Below are positions 37,474 to 49,711 of a stretch of DNA of 64,000 bases, piece by piece. Both the position numbers and the translations under genes were made by a program. The stretch covers positions 186,001-250,000 of the forward strand of contig JAKMXF010000295.1 in the NCBI GenBank assembly GCA_024704765.1, written 5' to 3'. Positions within the stretch are counted from its first letter, which is position 1; each line of letters opens with the position of its first letter. The stretch is from Oopsacas minuta. Its lineage: Eukaryota; Porifera; Hexactinellida; Lyssacinosida; Leucopsacidae. Under the pieces are notes generated by a model, which made no database searches, was not told the origin of the DNA, and saw only the letters and a list, made by a program, of their open reading frames with translations.

Positions 37474-38131
37474 ATTAGCATAATTTGCATAGTGACCACA
37501 TTAATCCAATTTATTTGGTTGATGTAATTCCCCCGTATTAGTATTTGGTGATTTCCTAGACATGCGAGAACATTATTGGTGCCAAGGGATTTTGGCAAAC
37601 TTATAGGGGAAAAATTGGCACCCGACATAAAAGTAACACTGAAATATGTTGGCAGTTATGCGAGTAAATTGACTTTCTTTATGCTCGAAGGTGGGGCCCA
37701 GGTCGCTTATGGCCAGTGTCTATTGGAGTTTTTAATCCAGTTTTCAGATTGGGTTAGCTCTGTTGCTCTGTTTATGAACAATTGTTGCTATGGCGATAAT
37801 TATTTGCTGTATTTGCGTCCAGAGATTTCTAATCGATTAACCTCTAAGCTAGCGTAATTTTGAGTAGACTAGGCTATTATCATCCTTATATAGTAGAATT
37901 TGGGTAAGACGTACACTATATCTAAATGTTATACATACTTATTCTCTTAGTCAAATTTATTGCCCATTTATTTTACTACAATATCTATTCGTGTAAGTCG
38001 GATAATGACAAGCTAGCTTCTCGGCGTACTTTTTCTCGAGTTCTACTTTGTGTTAAATCATTTACTTTTGTTAGATAGATTGTAATAGTATTTCTTTAGC
38101 GTATTTCTTTTTATGATATTTATTTAAATAG

Positions 38132-38841
38132 ATTTGATGTGGGAGGATATTGCGAAGAGAAAACGAGGTACAAAACTTCCAATTATTTCAATTGGAATGC
38201 CCCAAGATTTCAGGCAAGTCTCTACAATTTTATATCAAGAGGGCCAACCTCCCCAAGTTTTAAGAGTAAAGTTAATTAAACATTCTCCGGATCAGAAATT
38301 GGGGTTTTATGTTAGAGATGGAAAGAGTGTAAGGATGACGACTAATGGGATTGAAAGGGTTGATAGCTTTTTTATATCTCGTTTAGTAGCAGGTGGATTA
38401 GCTGAAGGAACAGGATTACTTAGCGTAGAAGATGAAATATTGGAAGTTAACGGAATTGAAGTTGCGGGTAAGACACTTGACCAAGTTACAGACATTATGG
38501 TTGCTAACAGTAAGAATCTTATTCTTACAATACAACCTGCTTCTGCACCAAAAATGGCACCCAATCTTAAGCAATCTGATAAATTTGCATCTATATCCTC
38601 CTCCTTTCAACCTCCTAATCATACCACCGGAGAAATTCCTAATTCTCGAAGAATAGGAGTTACACCTTCTCGTTCTTCAGTCCACAATTCTCCCTCAAGC
38701 GTAGCATCGCAAGATCTTTCTGTTTCTCTTCCAAACTCTAATTTTCATAATGAAGTTATTCAGGTGGAGCCTCCTCTCATCTCGTCAGATAATCTCAATG
38801 AAGCCTGTGATAATTATTTAAACGAACGTACTAAATTATGA
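38132..38841 (+). CDS. par-6: PAR-6 polarity protein, coding exon 3 (semi-CRIB and PDZ)
   Basis: The acceptor ATTTAAATAG ends at 38131, and the codon GAT (Asp109) is completed across the splice. Residues 127-135, ISIGMPQDF, form the partial CRIB motif that, with the PDZ domain, binds Cdc42-GTP. The Ser before Met-Pro in vertebrate PAR-6 is Gly here. The PDZ domain spans about residues 153-244, with the carboxylate-binding loop region at LGFYVRDG (165-172), then [15 protein letters not shown] and [11 protein letters not shown]. The roughly 100-residue Ser/Pro/Asn-rich tail is probably disordered and ends NERTKL, followed by TGA-free TAT context before the stop TGA at 38839-38841. Total predicted length is 344 residues. 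A missing micro-exon between exons 2 and 3 cannot be excluded, since the linker is shorter than in vertebrates. Confidence 0.95.
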
Positions 38842-39009
38842 TGAATTCACAAACATTAATGTGATAAACAATTTACTATTTCAATATTTAGATACATTTT
38901 CATTTAGCCATTTATTCCTCTGATCTATCTCAATTGTTTAACTTTAGTTTTCCTCTGTATAGTTTGTTCCCAGAATATATTATCATGTGATATTTCTACA
39001 CTATTGTAC

Positions 39010-39121
39010 ATTAAATGTAAACATATGTATACAATAACTTATCCCTAACATTGGTGGATTATAGGAATGAGCAGTTGCACGGGTCCCTGCTCGAATAGGT
39101 CATATTAGGAAATCCAATAAA
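39010..39121 (+). promoter_or_regulatory. Candidate polyadenylation signals of PAR-6
   Basis: ATTAAA at 39010-39015 and AATAAA at 39116-39121 are 170-280 bp after the PAR-6 stop. They are the first such hexamers I see downstream. Position is the only support. Confidence 0.35.
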
Positions 39122-39264
39122 TAATAAGGAAAGCGAACTGTTTTTATTATGAATTTGGAGAATTATATTTATATATATTCCATATAATTATGTTTTATGA
39201 TTTAAGTACGCTAATTGTCGCCAAATCTCTTACCACACAAAAAGGTATGTGGACTAATAATACA

Positions 39265-39855
39265 ATAAATCTGACATGAGTATTTAATAGTGATGTTGAA
39301 CGAATATCATTTTAAAATAATCGGTTAAACTCAATTATCATTATTCTGCCTTTAATTACTAGTACTCTCCTGTATTTTCATTTATCAAATGAAATCAAAT
39401 TAGATATAATAATGAGTTAATGATTAATAATGAAGAAATCCTAAAATCTAAAAATTTATTATTACTTTATCTCTTGCTTCTTGAAATATGACTTTAAGAT
39501 CATTAAGCTATCAACCGTGATCTCAACTTCGTTACAACAAGTCCTGCTGCTGAGAAAGCACGTTCTGCCTCAACGCTTGTCAGAGGAATTGTATTCAGTA
39601 CTTCCTCTATAGAAGAAATATTTTTGGATTTGTCTCCAGTGGCTTCAAATAAGGCCATTTCCTTTATCAGAGATAGAAATCCAATATCTTCTTTCGGGGT
39701 TCTTACATGAGTTGTAGAATTTTGTATTGCTCTTTTTAATTGGTCATCAAGTAATATCGGAAAGCTACGTATTTCAACGTCTTCAATGTCTTCCGAAGTC
39801 TCCTGAGAATTTAAAATTACACTATCGAATTGTTCAGTTCCATCCTGTGAATACA
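39265..39855. repeat. 591-bp segment duplicated across the gap, copy 1
   Basis: It appears identical, base for base by eye, to 39885-40475. It contains the last part of the hAT transposase below on the - strand. Directly followed by an N run, it is most simply an assembly duplicate of one true locus. Confidence 0.85.
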
Positions 39856-39884
39856 NNNNNNNNNNNNNNNNNNNNNNNNNNNNN
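39856..39884. other. Assembly gap of 29 N
   Basis: A run of 29 unknown bases between the two identical 591-bp segments. The short, odd length suggests an estimated gap rather than a sized one. Confidence 0.99.
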
Positions 39885-39907
39885 ATAAATCTGACATGAG
39901 TATTTAA

Positions 39908-42344
39908 TAGTGATGTTGAACGAATATCATTTTAAAATAATCGGTTAAACTCAATTATCATTATTCTGCCTTTAATTACTAGTACTCTCCTGTATTTTCA
40001 TTTATCAAATGAAATCAAATTAGATATAATAATGAGTTAATGATTAATAATGAAGAAATCCTAAAATCTAAAAATTTATTATTACTTTATCTCTTGCTTC
40101 TTGAAATATGACTTTAAGATCATTAAGCTATCAACCGTGATCTCAACTTCGTTACAACAAGTCCTGCTGCTGAGAAAGCACGTTCTGCCTCAACGCTTGT
40201 CAGAGGAATTGTATTCAGTACTTCCTCTATAGAAGAAATATTTTTGGATTTGTCTCCAGTGGCTTCAAATAAGGCCATTTCCTTTATCAGAGATAGAAAT
40301 CCAATATCTTCTTTCGGGGTTCTTACATGAGTTGTAGAATTTTGTATTGCTCTTTTTAATTGGTCATCAAGTAATATCGGAAAGCTACGTATTTCAACGT
40401 CTTCAATGTCTTCCGAAGTCTCCTGAGAATTTAAAATTACACTATCGAATTGTTCAGTTCCATCCTGTGAATACAATTGTGAAAGGATCATTTTCATTGT
40501 TTTTTGCACTTCTTTTCTTTTAATACACGGATCCTCCCTTATCTAATCAGGATTCAATAAATATTTCATCATAACATTGATAAGATTAGACTGCCACCTC
40601 TCGTTAAATCTTTGTCTTAGGTTCTGCAATAATTGTAAGGAGAACTCTGAACCAACCATTTCAAGTTTCTGGATCATAAAATAGAATATCCCTTCTGCGC
40701 TGAGTAAATTTGCGTCACGCTGGCATAGAGCAGATATTCCCATTTCGATGGGTTTTAAACAACTGCAAATGTTTTCCAACACTTGCCAATCAAGTTCACA
40801 AACATCCATGTTTAAATTGATGTCGATCATTGCTTTGCATAGTGGTTTTCTTACAGTTAACAATCGATTAATCATACTAACTAAGCTATTCCACCTAGTT
40901 TTGCAATCCATGACTAGATTTGAAGTTTTTCCTAAATCTTCCTTTATGTACGACTGAAGTACTTCATTTTTTAATGAGGACTTTCTAAATATACGAACGA
41001 TATTTCGAAACTTAACGATAACAGTTTCTATATTTATTTTCAAAGGCGGGATAAACATGTCTTCATCAATTTCACCGTCATCTTCATCTGAGAAAATTGA
41101 TTCACCCTCAGTATCTTCTGCACCACAAAGGCCATCATTATATGAGTCAGAGATAGTTGACTGAATTTGAGATATGCCAATTGGCTCTTCGTCCGTTCCT
41201 TCATCATAAATAGGAATCCTATTCTTGGAGCATAATACTGCAACTACTGCTAAATGTACCCCGTGAGCCAAACAAAGTTGCTGATCATTACCACTTAGTC
41301 TTCCCATCTTCACCATGACAGGGGCCCCATCACAGGTGATGCTAACAATATGCTTCTGCCACTCAATATTGAATTCAATCAATATCCTTTCCAAAAGCTC
41401 AAGAACCTTCTCAGCTGGCATCTTTCCATAAATACGCTTCATTCCAAGGTTCCAAAAGTTATTGATGCTATGTATATTGACATTCATATACCGCTTATTT
41501 TAGATAGAAGTATATTTGTCCAAGGACACGCTCATCCTTTTTCCATTAGCAAGTAAAAACAGTAACTGAGAAGTGATCACTCCCTTAACATGATTTGCAT
41601 ACCTCAAAACCATTCTTGAAACTGCAGAATGGTCTGGAATGGGGTGAAACCCTATTCTTGTAACGAAGAACGGATAAATTTACTTTGACTGATTTTCAGA
41701 TAACTGAAACAATCCTCAGCAGCTAACCTAGCAATTACCTCATCCAAACTTTGTTTTTTGGAAAATAATGGTAACAAACTTTGAGTACTATGTTTCTTCG
41801 AAGGGGGCTCGTTGTCAGAAATGTGATTCAGGCCCAAATGGATGTTATGTAACAAAAGATGATTTCTTAACCCAGTAGTTGTACTGCCTTTACAACTTAC
41901 ATTCTTCTTACAAATAAGGCATTTGGCTTCTTCCCCATATTTCTCGAAATGTTTCCACACCTCAGACCTTTTAGCCATAATACCGTACAGTATTGTAAGT
42001 ATAGAAGTAACGATTTATAGAAAAGCTGAAATATTCAAAATTATGCTGCAACAAATACGTCTACAGATAATTATACATATAAATATGCGTATCGCCGTAT
42101 GCCTATAAACTACTATATCTAGCAATTAGGTCTCTAGCAGTTAAAACATAATTCAAGGATACATAGAATGACAATTGTGTAATTTTTTAATAGAAATTCC
42201 AATAGAAACTTTATTGTTGACTAAAAGGTGAAATTTTGAAAATAACCGATTAATCAGAGTAAAATAATCGGTTATCGATAATATAAGTAAAAATTCAATA
42301 ATCGATTAAATAATCGAATATTTACTAATTGGTTACCATCCCTA
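39908..42344 (-). mobile_element. hAT transposon (BED-finger type), 2.4 kb
   Basis: The left end is TAGTGATGTTGAACG. The right end is the complement of TAGGGATGGTAACCAATTAG. The flanks GTATTTAA (39900-39907) and GTATTCAA (42345-42352) form an 8-bp duplication with one mismatch. Subterminal AATCGGTTA-type motifs recur near both ends. The same left end also occurs in the duplicated segment at 39288. The element lies just downstream of PAR-6. Confidence 0.8.
40123..41978 (-). pseudogene. hAT transposase with BED zinc finger (ZBED-like), inactivated
   Basis: The N-terminal piece (41978-41652) is a BED finger: MAKRSEVWKHFEKYGEEAKC, then CLICKK and the His pair LRNHLLLHNIH. The central piece (41487-40543) carries SITCDGAPVMVKMGRL with a catalytic-type Asp, LCLAHGVHLAVVAVL, an acidic insert, and CKTRWNSLVSM. 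The C-terminal piece (40509-40123) contains TSVEAERAFSAAGLVVTKLR, the conserved Glu and dimerisation region. A stop near 41500 and frame changes near 41650 and 40540 break the gene. Roughly 600 codons are recoverable, the usual size for ZBED-type hAT proteins. Confidence 0.85.
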
Positions 42345-42797
42345 GTATTCAACATATTAAATATATCAAATATAATTCTGATAAGACTCCCACCGTATTC
42401 ACTAAGAAGTTCAGACAAGTTCGAACTTAGCCCTATTTACTAAGTGTTAAGTTTGAACTTCAGTACACTTTTTGCTACTATGGTTCATAAAACATTTCTT
42501 ATTGACACGAATCGCTTGGTATCAGTAATTAGTATCACTCTCCCATAACGGACCCATCTTATATATTTTTATTCCTCAATCCTATTTACTGTCCTGAATA
42601 TTTTCTAATATTGTGACCAAGTATTGAAATAATTGCCAATATTGCATTACAGGGGCGGCATACCCGGCACGGCTGGTGTTGCGAGCGCTCGTCCCACTTT
42701 TGAGAGTGGTCCGGGTCGCCGGAACACTGAATTATTCCTAGCTCTGCTATACCCTCTATTGGGTCGATATATACAATTCATGAAAAATATAATAGTT

Positions 42798-42972
42798 GCA
42801 GTGCAAACGCGAGAATGCTCAAGTTTGATTAACTTTCGATTACTCAAGTGTAAACGCGAGTAGTTGTAATAGAATATTGTGCTATATTTAGATACTACAA
42901 TATTCTATTACAATTCTACTCGCGTTTACACCAGTGTGAACACGTGTACGTCAATCTCGCGTTTACACTGCA
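42798..42972. repeat. Nested palindrome with CGCGAG arms
   Basis: The inner arms 42848-42880 and 42897-42931 are nearly perfect complements (GTGTAAACGCGAGTAG, then TTGTAATAGAATATTGT) around a 16-nt loop. The outer arms 42798-42815 and 42955-42972 (TGCAGTGCAAACGCGAGA) add a second pair. TGTAAACGCGAG therefore occurs four times, twice on each strand. It could form a strong cruciform or RNA hairpin, and is probably a small fold-back transposon. Confidence 0.8.
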
Positions 42973-43235
42973 GATAATGTTTTATATCTACTTACATAAC
43001 TGTACACATTTAGTCACAGGTTGTAAGTTAAATTTCTACCTAAACATTTTAATTAGCGCGAAGTCGCCGTACTACATATGATAACTGATGCGTCGTTGCC
43101 GGACAACATTCGAATATCGTAAATTTCTCATTCCACCACATTTGAAGGGATGTACTCGCGGCCTCCATTACATTGCTTACTAATAGATTTGTGACACATA
43201 TATATGTACGTTAGTGTATTGAGCTGTAAAAATTC

Positions 43236-43254
43236 TATATATATATATATATAT
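43236..43254. repeat. TA microsatellite
   Basis: About nine TA units. Confidence 0.8.
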
Positions 43255-43819
43255 TCTATTTATAGAATCCATATGGCTTAATAAGAACGAAGAAGTGAGA
43301 CTATATAACTAAACTTGAAAGAATCACAAAATAATTACAATTTCACTAAACTATTTAAATTAATATATATTCAGTTGTATATTCAATGTAAATAATAGCA
43401 TTGAGGGAAATGACAAGTATGTGGGAAATAGGTGTCTTTCAATAATTTTCTGAACTTTGTAATACCCTATTAGGAAATTTCCCTTCGAATTGTAAAAGTC
43501 TCACCATAAAATAGTGTTATTTACAACAGATAACCTCGTAACCGAGAACCTGAAAATATTTTCTTGAATGCATAAAATAACGAATGTACCTCGATAACCG
43601 GTGAAAGTCAGAGCATTAAAGGAGTGAGACCTCTAGAGCGCTCCAGTTATGAAGGAGCTGGCACACCGGAGCTCGTGGTCCAATTTGATTCACAACAATT
43701 TACAGATTTCGTCGTCAATCTGCAAAGAATTAAATATTCTGCCTAGAAAAGGCGAGTCTGAGACACTTTTGACAATTCGCATAACATACATATGTATGTA
43801 TTTGTTGAAACTGTTTTGA

Positions 43820-44330
43820 TGTTAAACATTTAACAATTTCCTGGATGTAAATTTGCCCAATTCGGTACTGATATTATCTATAATAAATATCTAATGTAAC
43901 TCTTGAAGGATGAGAGGGAGATGAATTGGATTGCGCTCCATTCAGGGTAGTAGTGAACGTGTGAGAAAATGAGGAGCGCTTAATTCTCTGGTGAATGCAG
44001 AATGTGATCTAATAACGACTTTGCAAATTTTATTTACCCAATCTCAACCAAAGAAGTTAGATTGCCGATTCAGTGAATTGGGTGGACTATTTGTATTGTT
44101 GAATTATGATATTTTATAGAGCAAAGAGATACACATAAATCAAGGAAATATCGTATTCTATTCTAGCTTGTGAGAAATCCAGCAGATCCAGAATTATTGA
44201 ATCAACTTGGGTAATCTGATCACATGGTCAGAAATAGACCATACAGATAGTATTAATTCACTCCCGTTAATCGGATGAAAACGGTGTGGTGCAGATGTGC
44301 TACTATCAAGCGGAGTCTAGACTGTTAAAA
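43820..44330 (+). repeat. Dispersed repeat, copy B
   Basis: Block 43905-44330 matches 17250-17700, and block 43820-43925 matches 18165-18285. The two blocks are adjacent here in the opposite order to the 17-18 kb region. Landmarks include TTGCCCAATTCGGTACTGAT and GGGTGGACTATTTGTATTGT. Confidence 0.6.
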
Positions 44331-44334
44331 TGCA

Positions 44335-46220
44335 GGTCGGTATGTGGGTATGTCCTGACGTCATGATTCTGACCAAAAGCTAACTCATCATGGGATTATT
44401 ACTTCATCATCACTGCACAAAAAATCAAAAATTTCAGAATTTCTTAATTCCCGCGCACGAAGTGCCGAGATTACTAACCAAGAGCGATATAGCATCTCCA
44501 GTGTCACAACAGAAGGCCATTCAATGTAATTTGAATGGACCATGGTTAATATGATACTAAAATTTTTAACTATTAAGTGAATTCGATGCACGTAGTGCCA
44601 GCGATGTTTTCCTACGGGAACGCGTTCCCCCAGATATCACTAACACAGAAAAAACAAATTGTAGATTGCGTAAATTGTATTTCTCATTGTAGTATAGTAG
44701 TAACAACATTTGTAATTTAACATCTTATATAATTACAACATCATTTTTCGCGCCTAGGTGGATAGAGCGTTCCCCCACTTCTAAAATTGGGAAACATCAT
44801 TGCGTAGTGCCGAGTATATTATGTCGTGTAGCGACCAATAACACTATAAAATTTAGGCCCCCCAAATAATCTCCGAGCTTCCACATCATTACTCAAGCAC
44901 CAATAGCACGATGCCGCTGCTATGAATATCAGCAATTAAAGGGCCATGAATATAAACTTCTGAATGTCAAAATGGGTTGATTTATATATTATTTCACCAT
45001 CGGTTAACCAATAAACCGCCAGGACATAATGAGTAAAACCTTGCTAATAGGAACACGGTAAATACGAATTACATGAAAAGACCAACACATATTAAAACAA
45101 ATCAGTTCCCTTTACATTTCATGTTGTTTTTGTTTTACCGAAACTGAGTAGGGCTGCATTATATCTAATTGATTGTGAGTACACTATGAGAAATTATAAA
45201 CCACAAAACTTCACGCCAATGTTTGGAAGGATCGGGATATTTTCAGAATCCAGATGACGATCCTTCTTCTTCAAATGGATTGACGATCCTCTTCTGATCC
45301 TCAAAAGGAAATAAATCTGGATCGTAAGATATTTAACCGATGGGTCTTAATTCCCTTGTTGTGGGGCAGTAACCGTATGTACAAGTATGAAATTCATGTG
45401 ACGCACAAAGGGGACTAATTTCATATGTACTAGTTATAGCTTGTCTTAATAGGGCTGCGCCTCTAGACCCTACTGGGGGACCGGCCATAGCCATGATGGA
45501 TGATTATCTCCCACCAGATTCCCGTGTTGGCTACTGGCCCTCAACATTTGGATAACAACCGTTAAGCGACTCATGTATCTGAGGCTCTTATTGGACTGCG
45601 TGAGTTATAATTGATATTCATAAAAATGCTTCATCCATAGTCCCGAAAGTCAAGCAGGAGTCACCTTTATGTTGACAATGTGTTTGTATATTTTGTATAA
45701 TAATTAAATGCATCATTTAAGACATCAACTATGAAATGAAAGATGCAATATCTAACGTTATACGGCCATTACAAGCTATCAAGCAATCACATAATTTACC
45801 AAATAAATGCTTACAGCTTAATAGAGAAATATTTTGGCATATTTCTGAATGTTTTTAGCATTTAATAATTAATAATTTGTTATTGTACAATTACTGGTGG
45901 AAAGTTTCTGCAAAACAGAAATCCCCATATAAACCTCTGCCGAAACGACATCCATAGTCCAAAATTCACAATATAACCTGAGGTTTTATGTATAGTAGGC
46001 TATAAGGTAAGGGTATATGACTGAAGGAGTCGTTACCTAAGAATTCCCATTGTATAATAACAGATTTCTCATATTTGGCTCAAAGTGGAAGAGATAATTT
46101 GGCATTAAAAACAAAATGTGGAAAGTTGTGAAATCACATAACTTTCTATAAAGATTTTATGCAAGGCAATATGACTAATCGACTCCCAACTTATGACTTC
46201 CAATTAAACAATAATACATC
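44335..46220. other. Intergenic stretch, nothing recognised
   Basis: There are no supported genes. A cluster of GATCCT/GATCCAGA-like short repeats occurs at about 45225-45330. Their meaning is unclear. Confidence 0.4.
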
Positions 46221-46225
46221 TAATA

Positions 46226-47532
46226 CAATGGGTACTCGAAAAGCTTTGTCGTTTATGTACAAATATAATAGGTATTACATATAATATGGTCACATTATTT
46301 CAAAATACTCGCCCTGACATTCTATCACTTTGTCATGCGTTTAAACCAGGTATCAAAGCACATTTTCCATTCTTCTTTGGGTATCTCCTCAATTGCTAGA
46401 AAAGTGGCTCGGTCAACTCTCGATTGCTGAAAAATCTCCTCCCACCAAGTTGATCTTTCAGCTTTGGAAATAACCAAAAATCGCAAGGGGCTAGATCTGG
46501 GCTGTAGCGTGGGTGGGGTAGCGTTCCGATCCTAGAATTCACTAAAAACTCACGAGTTCTTAGTGCTGCATGTGATGAAGCATTATCGTGGTGAAGCAGG
46601 ATTCCTCGGACACCTGACTTCTCACGTTGTTCTCCGATAGCACTGAATACTTTCGAAGACATATTGTGATATACCAGTCAGCGGTAACTGTCTTCCTATC
46701 CTCAAGTACAATTCCTAGAAAAAATCCATCACGTCTAAAGAAAATCGCACACATCTGCTTTCCGACTGACCTAATTCTCCGGACCTTTGTTGGTGGTAAA
46801 CCACCTTTTTCTTCGACCCACTCCTTAGATTGTCTCTTCGTTTCTGGGTCATAGTGGCATATCCCTGTCTCATCGCATGTGAGTAATTCAGAAACAGCTC
46901 TAGAAGTTCCATTAGCAAATCATTTAAGCATAGTTTTGCAAAAGTCCACTCGGCACTTTTCTGATCGGACGACAAAGAATGTGGGATCGAACGTGCACAT
47001 AAATTTCTAAGACCGAGCTCTTTATGTAAGATAACGTTTACACTCCCCGATGACAATCTGGTTTCATGTTCTAACTGAGCGTAGGTAACATGAGGGTCTT
47101 TTGTTACTTCGTCCAACACTAGCTCTACATTTTCGACCGTGTGTAATACTGCGCCTACCAGGACGGGAACCGTCTTCAAGAATAAAATTTACATGAATAA
47201 ACTCTTGAGTACCATCGCTCGACTGTTCTCAAAAAGGAGCTATATTTGGAAAGTGCTTCTGCAAAGTTTCGTGTATTTCCAAACGGCTCTCCTCAAGTTT
47301 GAACAAAATTAAAATCATCGCTCTAAAATTGCGTCTTGTGAGGTCAGATTCTGGTCGAGGAATCATACAGGCCATAGCTTTTAGAAATCAAGCAATTCGA
47401 AAAGTACAAATGATAAACTGATGAAATTTATTGTGTAGGTGAATAATATGCGTCTAAATATATGTAAAAAAATCTTATTAGAAAGTATTTGTGGTGTGAT
47501 AACAAACGACAAAACTTTTCGAGTGCCCTTCG
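46226..47532 (-). mobile_element. mariner element (second family), dead
   Basis: The termini are CAATGGGTACTCGAAAAGCT (left, after TA 46224-46225) and the complement of CGAAGGGCACTCGAAAAGTT (right, before TA 47533-47534). They match over about 25 of 29 bp. Length is 1307 bp. The termini differ from the mariners at 25.8 and 56.6 kb, so this is a separate family. Confidence 0.85.
46325..47375 (-). pseudogene. mariner transposase (DD34D), inactivated
   Basis: It opens MACMIPRPESDLTRRNFRAM at 47375, with an in-frame stop after about 50 codons. Later pieces show HVTYAQLEHETRLSSGSVNV (helix-turn-helix), CDETGICHYDPETKRQ (first Asp), HHDNASSHAALRTREFL (second Asp) and YSPDLAPCDFWLFPKLKDQL (third Asp, 34 residues on). 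It ends WFKRMTK with a stop at 46325-46327. At least three frame changes are needed to read through. Confidence 0.85.
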
Positions 47533-47534
47533 TA

Positions 47535-49700
47535 ACAACACATTTGATAGTTCTAGAGATTACAATGGATCTGAGTTTGAAGATCCAAGATTGAGAGTCC
47601 ACAGTCATAGTATTTAGTAGTCTATGATATGTACATATCGTCCACATTATGGTAGTTAAATTAGCTCATTACTAAGTAAATTTCAATTAACAAACATGGT
47701 TACTTGTTGAGAACTATTGCTAAATAAGTATTGAGTAATCATTTGCATTCTAATAAGCCTGACATTCTAATTATCCCAATTTGGTTAACTCTCATATCTG
47801 ATAAGTCAAAACATTTTGAGAACTAACTCAGAGAGTTCTGAGATATCGCTTAGATCTTAGAACTTGTTACCAGAATAATCATACTCCAGACAAGTTTCTA
47901 GCTCTTACCAGTTCTTCAATTAATTCCAAACAATAAATATCGAGTTTAAATATATAATATACTAACTGATCAGTGTGGTTCTCTGCTAGTTCCGCGGAAT
48001 GCACAATTGCGTTTTAGTGTTAGCGAATGCTACGCGTCTACCGAAGCAAAAGATTTCGTTAGTCCCTGCAATATAGTATCACGCTCTAATCGAACTCGTC
48101 CTATCTCAAATTCTACTGATACAACACTTAGGAAGTGCAGATAATAATTAGATAGTATGAAAATATCATGTCAAAGTATCTACAGTATATTAAAATGTTG
48201 TGAATATATAATTAGAAATCTACCTGTCTAATTACTCCAAATATCCGTTGGAAGCAAGGTTCTAGAATAATTTTGAAAATTCATTTAAAGATGTAAACTT
48301 GATTAATCAACATATATCACCTAATATATATTCGCATAGGGCAGACTGAATCTATTGAAAATAGTAGTAGCTAAGTCAAATATTTAGCTGTAATGAATTC
48401 TATTATGTGAGATACTGCAATTTTGAAATCATATTCCTATTCAAGAGATATAGGGCTTTAATCAGTATTTTAGGTAAGGATTATAGAACAAGTCACCCCA
48501 TGTAAAAACTGATGCTAGTAAAAATTTATTGTCATATTTTTTTCACACTTGGTCAGTGGCCACTTGGCCATTTTGAGTAATATGTCTTGTTAGTTGGTTT
48601 CAGAATTTTAGATGGATAATTTTGATGAGATGTCTTCGATATGTATGCTGCATGTGTAAATTAAGATCACCACACAAAAGAGCGTATGGATTATGTAATA
48701 CAATATTTGTTGAGTAAGAATTTGCTATTTACTGACCTCTGTAAAGTCTGGAAAAGTTGTTTTTCAAATTTTATATTTTGACCTGTTTTTAACCCAATTT
48801 CTTTGGCTACAAATCTCAAAAATATTAATTAGACTCAATATCTAGCTTGTGGATATTAATATTACAGCTATTCTATATTTGCGACAATTTCTCAAAACAT
48901 TACGAACATCTAATAAACCAATTCTGAGATATATCCGCTTATCTGTGAAATGGGACGTTTGTTGAACATATCCCTCTCGATTTTTCAATTTTTCATAAAT
49001 GACCTAAACGATTACTATATACCAATTTCTCGGTATTATTCATGTACATTATTGTCGAAAGGTTTGCTGGGTATGGTTATGATAGTACTCATTAGCCATT
49101 ACTAAAATTCGAGACTTTATTATTCGAATTATGACGTTGAACAATGCGCCTATGTAGACGAAGCGGCAGGATCAACATGATGTAGCTGAAATGATTATTG
49201 CAAGGTTGTTATACTTAACTAGACATTACTTCTGTTAATTTCCCCCAAGTATACAAGTAGGTAGATTGAGTACAGTCAAGAAAGATAAATTAAGCACAAA
49301 TAGCAAGAAGAGAACAAGTTTGGAAATATCAAATTAAAGGAGAATTTTAATCCACCACCATATATTGTGCATGTATACTAAGTATGCTCATTCTTGAATA
49401 AATGTGCAGTTCTACAGTAATTGGTAATTTTTGGCCATATTTCCTAATTTAAGAGACTGTCCTTTTTGATGCATACTTCTTCTATTCTTATTATTCATCT
49501 TAGGGATTCGTCATTTTAGAATTAAGCTTATAATGAAAATATAACTAGAATTCTAGATGAATTTTAGAACATTCACCATGTTAACAAATTACAATAGTCA
49601 CTAGAATGGACAAAAAGAACAGAAAGAACGAAAGCGATTTTGGATAAAAGAAAAACGAATAAACTAAAGTGTATGAAATTTCACAAAATAGAGAAAATGT
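47535..49700. other. Intergenic stretch, nothing recognised
   Basis: AT-rich. No gene, terminal repeat or duplication was recognised. The fibrillarin 3' untranslated region should lie just below 49712, but I could not fix its end. Confidence 0.4.
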
Positions 49701-49711
49701 TAATTCATCAA

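Noticed and set aside
37576-37857. 93-codon open frame in PAR-6 intron 2
   Set aside because: No recognisable domain, no splice sites in PAR-6 phase, no repeat context. It may be chance.
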